Shown: positions 17,601-25,800 of the stretch, one piece after another
Numbering within the stretch: the stretch's first letter is position 1
Layout of the letters: each line of letters opens with the position of its first letter
NCBI GenBank assembly: GCA_937864005.1
Contig: CALMIL010000226.1
Coordinates: 1-46,004, forward strand
Direction: 5' to 3'
From: an uncultured Burkholderiales bacterium
GTDB lineage: Bacteria; Pseudomonadota; Gammaproteobacteria; Burkholderiales; Burkholderiaceae_C
Length of the DNA stretch: 46,004 nt
Notes under the pieces: model-generated
Databases searched by the model: none
What the model was told of the DNA's origin: nothing
What the model saw: the letters and a program-made list of their open reading frames with translations, nothing else
Program-made: the position numbers and the translations under genes

Positions 17601-20600
17601 GTGCCTACGAGATGGCCGGCTTCGGTCCGTCGACGGTCGGCCTGTTCGAAGCCCATGGCACCGGCACCGTGGCCGGCGATACCGCCGAACTCGAGAGCAC
17701 GACCCGTCTGATCCTGGAAGAAGGCGCTGCGCCGCGCTCGGCGGTGATCGGTTCGGTCAAGACGATGATCGGCCACACCAAGGCGACGGCCGGCGTGGCC
17801 GGACTCGTGAAGGCGCTGCTCGCGGTGCATCATCGCGTGCTGCCGCCGCATCGCAACGTCAGCACGCCGAATCCGGTGCTCGCCGATCCGACGGCGCCGC
17901 TCTACCTGATCGACGAACCGACCCCCTGGCTCGGAGGCGGCGACGCGCCGCGCCGTGCCGCATGCAGCGCGTTCGGTTTCGGCGGCACCAACTTCCACGT
18001 CGTGATGGAAGAGTACGGCGGCGAATATCGCGACTGGATGCGGCCGCCGGCGAGCGAGAGCCGGTCCGCGGAATTGCTGGTCTGGAGCGCCGACGATCGC
18101 GACGCATTGCAGGCGCGCATCGCCGCACTTGCCGCCGGGCTGTCGGGCCTGGACACGCTCGCGCTGCGCGACTTGGCGGCGAGCCTCGCTTCGCGCTGGC
18201 GCATGCGCAGCCAGGTGCTGGCGATCGTCGCGAGTAGCATCGGTGACCTGCGTGTCAAGCTTGGCGCCGCCCTGCGATTCCTGGGTGGTGAGGTGAAGGC
18301 CACGCCGCCCGGCGTCTTCGTCGGCAGCCCGAGCGCAGCGCCGGCCAAGCTCGCCGTGCTGTTCCCGGGCCAGGGCTCGCAGTACCCGGGCATGGCGCGC
18401 GAAGCGGCGCTCCACTTCGAAGTGGTCGGCGAGGCGCTCGGTGCGGCCGACGCGGCGCTGCGCGACGCCTTCGAGACGCGCTTCGGCACCGCAACACGGC
18501 TGTCGCAATTCATCCTGCCGCGCGGCGCCTACGGCGAAGAGGGCAAGGCGCTGGCGCGCGAGAGGCTGACGCGCACCGATGTCGCACAGCCGGCGCTCGG
18601 CGCGGTCGAGGTCGGGCTGCTGCGTCTGATGCAGTCGCTGGGGCTCGAGGCCGACATGTATGCCGGCCACAGCTACGGCGAGTTCGTCGCGCTGCACGCG
18701 GGCGGCGCGCTCGACTTCGACGCGCTGATGCAGCTGTCCGCCGCACGCGGGCGCTTCATCGTCGACGCCGCATCGGCCGCGGGTGCCGAACTGGGCACGA
18801 TGGCGGCCGTCAGCGCGCGGCGCGAAGTGGTCGAGGAAGCGATCGCGGATATCGAAGGTGTCCTCATCGCGAATCACAACGCGCCCCAGCAGAGCATCAT
18901 CTCGGGCACCCACGCGGCGGTGAAGGCCGCGGCGCAGAGGCTGCGCCAGGACGGCGTCGAAGTGACGGAAATCCCGGTCGCCGCCGCCTTTCATTCGAGC
19001 CTCGTGAAGCCGGCGCAGCAGGCCTTGTCGGATCTGATCGATGCGATGCCGTGGTCGCCGCTGCGGGCGCCGGTCTATTCGAACAGCTCGGGCCGACCGC
19101 ACGCCGCCGATGTGGCGCGCGTCAGACGCCAGATGGCCGAGCACCTCGTCAGTCCGGTCGAGTTCGTCGCCGAGATCGAGGCCATGTACAAGGATGGCGC
19201 AAGGGTTTTCGTCGAGATCGGGCCGAAGAACGTGCTGACGCGGCTTGCGTCGCGCATCCTCGAAGGACAGCCGCATGTCGCGGTCGCGATCGACGACGGC
19301 AGCGGACTGAACGGCTTGCTGGGCGGTATCGGCCGCCTGTTGTGCGCAGGCGTCGAACTCGACCTCGCGCCGCTGTTCGCGCGGCGCGACTGCCGCATCG
19401 GCGACCCCGACGATCCGTCCGCGCTGCTGCGCATCGAGCCGACGCCCAAGCACGCCTGGATGCTCAACGGCAGCGGCCCGCGCCGGGCCGCCGAACCGGT
19501 GCGCCAGATCGGCATGACGCTCGAGCAGGTGCAGGCCGCGCAGAGCGCCGGCCCGAAAATGCCTGCCGTGCAAGCGGCGTCGGCGCCGCGCGCTGCCGTC
19601 CCGCCGCCGGCGCCGGCCGGCCCGCCGACGGCGCCCGAGCGAACAACTTCGGTCACCCCACAACCCTGGAGAAGGAGTCGAGCGATGGATGAACGACGAA
19701 CGGTTTCGGGCATGGCGGACTCGTCCGTCATGTCCGAGTATTTCGCGACGATGCGCCAGTTCCTGGAGACCCAGGAGCGCGTGATGTCGACCTTCCTCGG
19801 CGACGGCGCGCCAGCCAGGCCGATGCTTCGCGCCCGTCCGCTGCCGGCGCTGCGGCAGATCGCCGAGCTGCCTGCGGTGCCCGCACCTGTGGTGCCCGCG
19901 GCTGCGGCGCAGGTTGCGGCCCCGGTGGCCGCGCCGGTGGTCCCGGCCGCGCCCGTGCCGGCCGCCAGGGCCGTCGAGCCGGCGCCGGTCATGAAGGCGC
20001 CTGCCGCGCCGGCGCAGGCGAGCGCGCCGGCGGCCGCCGCGCCCGCGCCGGGGGCCGCGGAGCTGTCGCGCGAGAAGCTGCTCGACATGCTGCTCGGCAT
20101 CGTAGAAGAGAAGACCGGCTATCCGCGCGATATGGTTGGGCTCGATCAGAACCTCGAGGCCGACCTCGGCATCGATTCGATCAAGCGCGTCGAAGTCGTC
20201 GGAGCGATGCTGCAACTGCTTCCGGCCGCACATCGCGAGGCGCTGACCGACAGCCGCAGCAAGCTCAATACGCAGCCGACGCTCAACGGCATGCTCGATC
20301 TGATTGCCAGGGCCAAGGCCGGAGGCACGACCGTCCCTTTTGAATTGGCCGGGGTGGGGCAACAAGCTGGCGTCGCCAGCCTCCCATCCCGGCTGGTGAT
20401 GCGTCCGCGGCAGGAGCCGCTGACGCAAGGGATGGCCCGGCGCCTGACGCCGGGGCGCTTCGTGCTGACGCGCGACCGCGACGGCGTCGCTGCCGCACTC
20501 GCCGCGGCGCTCGGCGCGCGCGATGTCGATGTAGTGATTGTCGAGCCCGACGTGCTGGCGTCCGAGCCGGCGCTGCTCGCATTTTGCGAGTCGCTCGGCG

Positions 20601-22879
20601 CGGCGCCGGTCGCGGGGCTCGTGCATCTGGCGGCGCTCGGTGAGCCGGCGCTCGACGGTCGCGAGACGCCGTCGCAGTGGCGCCAAGTCCTGCATCGCAA
20701 CGAGAAGAGCTTCTTCGTCTTGCTTCGCGAGCTCTCCGGTCGGCTGGTCGACGCTGCGCATGCGGTCGCCGCGTCCGGCCTCGGCGGGCTGTTCGGACGC
20801 GCGGGCTCGGCGGATGCAGGATTGCAATTGCAGGCCGGAGCCGTCGGCGCCCTGAAGTCGCTGCTCGAGGAGCGGCCCGAACTGCGCGTCAAGGCGGTCG
20901 ATCTGGATCCACGGCGCAGCGCGCAGCAGCGCGCGGCCGATCTGCTGGGCGAGATCGAACTCGACGGCGGGCGCCAGGAAGTGGGCTATCCCGGCGGCGA
21001 GCGAACCGTCTTCGTCACGGTCGCCGAGGAGCTTGCGGCCGATCCGCTACGCGATGCCGCACTGACGAATCTGGTCGTGCTCGCCACCGGCGGCGCGCGT
21101 GGCATCACCGCCGAGGTGCTGCGCGAGCTGGCGCAGCCCGGGACGACGCTCGTGCTCACCGGGCGCAGCAAACTCGTGCCCGTCGAAGCCGCCGAAGCCG
21201 CGGCCCTGCCGGACGCCGACGCCCTGCGCGCGCATTTCGTCGCCCAGGTGCGCAGTGGCGCGCTGAAGCTGACACCGGCCGAGATTCAGCGCCGCGTGCG
21301 GGCGCTGCTCGACCAGCGCGAGATGCGGGCCAATGTCGCCGATTTCGAAGCGGCGGGTGCGACGGTCGAATATCACGTCGTCGATGTCACCGACGAGGAT
21401 GCGCTGCGCACCTTGCTGGGCGACGTCACCGCGCGCCTCGGGCGCATCGATGGCGTCGTGCACGGCGCCGGCGTGATCGAGGACAAGCGGCTGGCCGACA
21501 AGTCGAGCGACAGCTGGTCGCGCGTGGTCGAGACCAAGGTCATCGGCGCGCTGCTGCTGCAAAAGCATCTCGACCCGGCGGCGCTGAAGTTCTTCACCGT
21601 CTTCAGTTCGGTCGCCGGGCGTTATGGCAACAGTGGCCAGTCCGATTACGCGACCGCCAACGAGCTGATGAACCGGCTCTGCGTCGCATTGCAGGCGCGC
21701 TGGGGCGATCGCGTCGCGGTCAGCGCGCTGTGCTGGGGCCCATGGGGTGCGACGAAGTTCGGCGCCGGCATGGTCACGGCCGAGACCGAGGCGAAGTTTG
21801 CCGAGAAGGGCGTGCAACTCGTGTCCGCCGCGCTCGGTCGGCGCTTGTTCCGCCAGGAACTGGCGCGCGCCGAAGGCACGCCGGTCGAGGTGATCTGCGG
21901 CGTGGGGCCTTGGGAAGAGCGCGAGACGACGCTCGGCGCGATCCGCGCTGCGGCGCAGGCGCCCGCACGTGGTCCGATGTTGGGCCCGGTTGCGGCCACC
22001 ACGCTTCCGACCGGCGAGCGCGTGCTGCCGGTGCGCCTGGATCCGGGGCGTCACCTGTACCTCGACCATCATGTGTTCGACGGCAAGATCGTGCTGCCTG
22101 CGGCCGCAGCCCTCGAACTGATGGCCGAGGCCGCACGTTCCCTTTGGCCCGGCTGGCGCGTCGTCGAGGTTCGGGAACACCGTCTGTTGAACGGTGTCGA
22201 GGTCGATCGCGGCGGCCGCGAGCTGCAGGTCTTCGTGGCACCGCCGCCGTACGGCAGCAGCGAGGGTTTCGACGTCAGCGTGGCGCTGCAGAGCCGCATC
22301 GATCCGGATCGCGTGCTGACGCACTACCGCTGCGTGGTTCGTCTCGAACAAGCGCTGCCGCAAGGCGCCTATCCGCCGCCGACGATGCACGACGAGATGA
22401 AGCCGACCGCCGCCAAGGCCTATCGCGAATGGCTGTCGCACGGGCCGCGCCTGCAGATGATCGAGCGCATCGATGGTCTCTCGGCCGGCGGTGCCATCGC
22501 GCGGGTGCGCGCAAGTCTGCCCGCCGACTGGATCGCCGCGGTGGATGACGGCGCCCCCGGCTGGGTGTTCGACCCGGCGCTGCTCGATGCCGCGGCCCAG
22601 ATGGCCTGGGTCTGGTCGCGTGCCTACCGCGACGAGACCGCGCTGCCGACCCGCTTCGGCCGCGTCACCCGCTATACGGACCGTCACTGCCCGCTGGCGG
22701 TCATGGAGTACCAGCGCCGCGCAGGCGGTGACGACCATCTCGTGCGTGGCGATGTGGTTTTCTTCGACGAAGCGGGCGAGCCCATCATGGCCATCGAAGA
22801 GCTCGAAAGCGTGGCGAGCGCCGCCTTGAACCGCCTGGGCGGCGGGGCAAGGCACTCGGCCCAGGATGCCGCCGCATGA
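14633..22879 (+). CDS. PKS1: iterative PUFA-like polyketide synthase (NPD-NPD/ER-KS-AT-ACP-KR-DH)
   Basis: A 2748-residue multidomain synthase. Residues 1 to about 290 and about 310-640 are two successive nitropropane-dioxygenase-like (PfaD-type, FMN enoyl reductase) barrels. The second has GPMTRVSD and ECGGHIG; the first has ESGGFVG, lacking the His. The KS starts near 685, with Cys873 in DAACASS, EAHGTGT and GHTKATAG. The AT has PGQGSQYPG, Ser1347 in GHSYGE, and AFHS, which favours malonyl-CoA. An Ala/Pro linker follows, then the ACP with Ser1849 in DLGIDSIKRVE. The KR has TGGARGIT near 2150 and Tyr2339 in YATAN. The DH has His2480 in HVFDGKIVLP and Asp2652 in DAAAQ. An internal Shine-Dalgarno/ATG at 19672 may allow separate synthesis of ACP-KR-DH. 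The PKS2 start overlaps the stop (ATGA). The product is unknown; the architecture suggests a long, partly reduced acyl chain built iteratively. Confidence 0.93.
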   Translation: MTDFITFVFSPAGLGDPALAIAASRAGAVGIYNGELDTDSRQLVASLDRLARYAHGRFGVKLDEIDEPVAASLRALAPGGLGWLIVGVDLVLPQQALLEELRRFGVRVLAEVRTAAPLSAATAAQIDGVLVKGNESGGFVGEDASFILLQKWLQRGGLPLYLRGGLTPQVAAACSAVGVAGGVLESQLLLLDEVRLPDALRALIGNLAGSETVAVGDGERGEYFRLLVRPALAAARQFARDGDGLQADALRPLVLGCTHWQEPAKGLLPIGQEVAFAAPWRKRYGHLGAILAAIDGAVDSQPRVAAQHPPIAEGSPLARSLGMRLPIVQGPMTRVSDTAEFALVVAEGGALPMVAFAMLKGQALEALLERTKKLLGERVWGIGLLGFAPQELLDEQLAIAKRFAPDYAIIAGGRPDQAVHLERVGVPTFLHVPAASLIANFLHEGARRFIFEGRECGGHIGPLSSFVLWSSMVDRLLAELGPGKVRADEVELLFAGGIHDALSSAMLQVLVAPLVAAGAKVGILMGSAYLFTKEIVASGAIVPQFQQEVLTCEHTVNLESGPGHASRCAYTPFAHDFFGQRAAHKREGVAPDEGRRLLDDLILGRLRTASKGRKRDGLGGKLESLPPEQQRAEGMYMLGQVATLRDAVTDIEALHREVSAGAAALLSRHLEAPDGLTRRLPATPADIAVVGIGAVLPKANSTREYWENILAKVDAITEIPSHRWDWRLYFDADRTVKDKVYSKWGGFIDDMAFDPTRFGMPPKSIESVDPMQLMALEVARRTLADAGYAERAFDRERASVILGASGGTGDFGMQYGLRSELPRFSGSLPAEVAARLPEWTEDSFAGILPNVAAGRIANRLNFGGMNLTTDAACASSLAAVYQGVGELMAGRSDFVVAGGIDTVQGPFGYLCFSKTQALSPRGRCSTFDAGGDGIVISEGIAMVALKRLADAERDGDRIYAVIKGVGASSDGSAKGMTAPLPAGQLRAMRRAYEMAGFGPSTVGLFEAHGTGTVAGDTAELESTTRLILEEGAAPRSAVIGSVKTMIGHTKATAGVAGLVKALLAVHHRVLPPHRNVSTPNPVLADPTAPLYLIDEPTPWLGGGDAPRRAACSAFGFGGTNFHVVMEEYGGEYRDWMRPPASESRSAELLVWSADDRDALQARIAALAAGLSGLDTLALRDLAASLASRWRMRSQVLAIVASSIGDLRVKLGAALRFLGGEVKATPPGVFVGSPSAAPAKLAVLFPGQGSQYPGMAREAALHFEVVGEALGAADAALRDAFETRFGTATRLSQFILPRGAYGEEGKALARERLTRTDVAQPALGAVEVGLLRLMQSLGLEADMYAGHSYGEFVALHAGGALDFDALMQLSAARGRFIVDAASAAGAELGTMAAVSARREVVEEAIADIEGVLIANHNAPQQSIISGTHAAVKAAAQRLRQDGVEVTEIPVAAAFHSSLVKPAQQALSDLIDAMPWSPLRAPVYSNSSGRPHAADVARVRRQMAEHLVSPVEFVAEIEAMYKDGARVFVEIGPKNVLTRLASRILEGQPHVAVAIDDGSGLNGLLGGIGRLLCAGVELDLAPLFARRDCRIGDPDDPSALLRIEPTPKHAWMLNGSGPRRAAEPVRQIGMTLEQVQAAQSAGPKMPAVQAASAPRAAVPPPAPAGPPTAPERTTSVTPQPWRRSRAMDERRTVSGMADSSVMSEYFATMRQFLETQERVMSTFLGDGAPARPMLRARPLPALRQIAELPAVPAPVVPAAAAQVAAPVAAPVVPAAPVPAARAVEPAPVMKAPAAPAQASAPAAAAPAPGAAELSREKLLDMLLGIVEEKTGYPRDMVGLDQNLEADLGIDSIKRVEVVGAMLQLLPAAHREALTDSRSKLNTQPTLNGMLDLIARAKAGGTTVPFELAGVGQQAGVASLPSRLVMRPRQEPLTQGMARRLTPGRFVLTRDRDGVAAALAAALGARDVDVVIVEPDVLASEPALLAFCESLGAAPVAGLVHLAALGEPALDGRETPSQWRQVLHRNEKSFFVLLRELSGRLVDAAHAVAASGLGGLFGRAGSADAGLQLQAGAVGALKSLLEERPELRVKAVDLDPRRSAQQRAADLLGEIELDGGRQEVGYPGGERTVFVTVAEELAADPLRDAALTNLVVLATGGARGITAEVLRELAQPGTTLVLTGRSKLVPVEAAEAAALPDADALRAHFVAQVRSGALKLTPAEIQRRVRALLDQREMRANVADFEAAGATVEYHVVDVTDEDALRTLLGDVTARLGRIDGVVHGAGVIEDKRLADKSSDSWSRVVETKVIGALLLQKHLDPAALKFFTVFSSVAGRYGNSGQSDYATANELMNRLCVALQARWGDRVAVSALCWGPWGATKFGAGMVTAETEAKFAEKGVQLVSAALGRRLFRQELARAEGTPVEVICGVGPWEERETTLGAIRAAAQAPARGPMLGPVAATTLPTGERVLPVRLDPGRHLYLDHHVFDGKIVLPAAAALELMAEAARSLWPGWRVVEVREHRLLNGVEVDRGGRELQVFVAPPPYGSSEGFDVSVALQSRIDPDRVLTHYRCVVRLEQALPQGAYPPPTMHDEMKPTAAKAYREWLSHGPRLQMIERIDGLSAGGAIARVRASLPADWIAAVDDGAPGWVFDPALLDAAAQMAWVWSRAYRDETALPTRFGRVTRYTDRHCPLAVMEYQRRAGGDDHLVRGDVVFFDEAGEPIMAIEELESVASAALNRLGGGARHSAQDAAA
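19672..19687 (+). promoter_or_regulatory. Internal ribosome binding site and start inside PKS1
   Basis: AAGGAG at 19672-19677 is seven bases before an in-frame ATG at 19685 (residue 1685). The residues just before it (ERTTSVTPQPWRRSRA) look like translated intergenic DNA, and just after it begins a conserved helix (VMSEYFATMRQFLETQ). This looks like an old gene boundary between an NPD-KS-AT protein and an ACP-KR-DH protein of 1064 residues. Confidence 0.65.
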
Positions 22880-25800
22880 ACGGATCAAGACCTGACACAC
22901 CGGCGCCGATCGCAATCGTCGGCATGGCCTGCATGTTCGCGCAGGCGCCCGATCTGCAGACGTTCTGGAACAATATCCTCGGCGGTGTCGACGCGATCGG
23001 CGAGCCGGTCGAGAACTGGGGCGCGAAGCGCTACCTCGATGCGGGCCGCATCAAGACGCAGTTCGGCGGCTACCTGAAGGAGCTGTATCGCTTCGACCCG
23101 CGCGAGTTCGGCATCATGCCCAATTCGCTGGACGGCGGCGAACCCGATCAGTTCATCGCGCTGCGTGTCGCGAGCGACGCGCTCGCCGACGCCGGCTATC
23201 TGGGTAGCGGCTTCGACCATTCGGACACCGGCATCATCCTCGGCCACAGCACGTATCTGCATCGCGGGCAGGGCACGATCATCCAGAACGATATCGGCGT
23301 CGATCAGACGATGGAAGTCGTCAGCGCGATGCTGCCGCAGATCGATGCTGCCAGGCTGGCGCAGATCCGGGCCATGCTCGAATCGACGATCCCGCCGATG
23401 ACGCCCGACATCGCGCCCGGACTCGTGCCCAACGTGATGACCGGGCGCATCGCGAACCGGCTCGACCTGCACGGGCCGAACTACCTGGTCGACGCCGCCT
23501 GCTCGTCGTCGCTGCTCGCCGTGAGCGCGGCGATCGACGAGTTGCGCGCCGGCCGCAGCCGCATGATGCTCGTCGGCGGCGTCAACGCGTCGCTGCCGGC
23601 CGATGTGACGACGATCTTCACCCAGCTCGGCGCTTTGAGCGCGCGCGGCAAGGTCAGGCCGTTCGAAGCCGGCAGCGATGGCACGCTGCTGGGCGAAGGC
23701 CTGGGCGTGATCGTCCTGAAGCGGCTGGACGATGCGCTCGCCGACGGCGACCGCATCTACGCCGTGCTGCGCGGGGTCGGCCAGTCGAGCGACGGGCGCG
23801 GCACCGGGCTGCTCGCGCCGAGCCAGGAAGGCGAGACGCTGGCGATCCGGCGCGCCTATGCGGCATCGGGCGTCGAGCCGGCGAGTGTCGGTCTGGTCGA
23901 GGCGCACGGCACCGGCATTCCGCTCGGCGACCGCACCGAGATCGCGTCGCTGAAGGCGGTATTCGGCGAGCGCACGACGCCGATCGGCGTCAAGGCGCTC
24001 GGCTCGGTGAAGTCGATGATCAGCCATTGCATCCCGGCCGCGGGCGTCGCGAGCCTGATCAAGATGGCCTTGTCGCTGCATCACCGGGTGCTGCCGCCGA
24101 CGCTGTGCGACGAGGTCAACCCGGAGCTCGGCATCGCCGCGACGCCGTTCTACGTCAATACCCAGGCCGCACCGTGGATCACGCATCTCGATGCGCCACG
24201 ACGTGCCGCGGTCAATGCCTTCGGCTTCGGCGGCACGAATGCGCATGCGATCGTCGAGCAGGCGCCGCCCGAAGCGCGTGCTCCGCTGCGGCTCGGTGCT
24301 TGGCCGGCCGAGCTGTGCGTGCTGTCGGCCGAGAGCGATGCGGCGCTCGTTGCGCGGCTCGAGGAACTCTCCGCGGCATTGGCGCGCCATCCCGAATGGC
24401 GGCTCTCCGAAGTGGCGGCTGCGCTGGCGCGCGCCGACCGCGCGCAGACGCACCGCATGGCGATCGTCGCGACCGATACCGGCGTGCTGGCCAAGCGCAT
24501 CGAGCAGGTGCTGCAGCGCCTGCGCGAAGGGCGTGGCAGCGACCGCTGGTCGGCGCGCGGCGGCGTCGTCTACGGCAGCCGGCGCGTGGAGGGCAAGCTG
24601 GCCTTTCTGTTCCCGGGCGAGGGCTCGCAGTATCCGGCCATGTTCTCGGGCCTCGCGATGTGCTTCGACGAGGTCCAGCAATGGCTGGACTTCTGGCACG
24701 GGCTCTACGATCTGCCGCTCGGCGAAACGCGGACCGATATCGTCTTTCCGACCTCGGAGATCGGCGCCGAACGCCGCCACCAGCTCGAGCAGCGCATGCA
24801 GGACATGGACGTCGGCTCGGAGTCGGTATTCATCGGCGATATGGCGATGCACGAGCTGCTCGTCTCGCTCGGCGTCGAACCCGATGTCATGCTCGGGCAC
24901 AGCTCGGGCGAATCGGCGGCGCTTGGCGCGTGCGGCGCGAACCCGGCACGCACGCCGGCCGAACGCGCATATTGCATCAGCCGCCACTTCGCGGTCTACG
25001 AGGAGCTGCTCGCGGCCGGCAAGATCCCGACCGGTGCGCTGCTTGCCGTCGGCGCGCTGCCGCCGGCGACCGTCGAATCGCTCGTCGCGCAGGCCGGCGA
25101 CGTCGTCGTCGCGATGGACAACTGCAGCAACCAGATAGTGCTCTACGGCACGAACGAAGGCATCGCGCGGGTGCACGGGCTGCTGACGAAGGAAGGCGGC
25201 ATCTGCCTGCCGCTGCCCTTCGATCGCGGCTATCACACGGCGGCATTCGGCGACGTGAGCGCAGCCTTCCTGCAGTACTACAAGGATGTGAAGGTCGGGC
25301 GACCGACGATCCCACTGTATTCCTGCGCGTCGGCCGATCTGTTCCCGTCGAATCCGGCCGCAGTACGCAAGCTCGCCGCTGCGCAGTGGTCGAAGAAGGT
25401 GCGCTTTCGCGAAACGGTGCTGAAGATGCACGACGACGGGGTGCGCCTCTTCGTCGAGGTCGGCCCTTCGGCCAAGCTTACCGCGTTCGTGAACGATATC
25501 CTGATCGATCGCGACTTCGTCGCCGCGTCGACCAATGTGCGGCGCAAGAACGATGTCGAGCACTTTCTCGCCGTCCTCGGGCAACTCTACGTCGCCGGCC
25601 GGGGGCCGGTGCTGGCGCGTCTGTTCGAGCCGCGGGCGATCGCCGCGATCGATCTGGACGGGGCGGTGCCTGCGCCACGCGGTGTGTTGCTCGACAACAC
25701 GATGCCGATGCTGCGTCTGGGCGCCGCCCAACGCGAGACACTGCGCCAACTCGCCGAACCGCCGGCGCCTGCTCCGGCTCCGGCGCGTGGCGAGGACGAT

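Noticed and set aside
14564..20827. A 2087-codon open frame on the minus strand
   Set aside because: It lies opposite PKS1, is Arg/His/Gln-rich with no domain pattern, and is explained by G/C third positions that suppress stops on the other strand.
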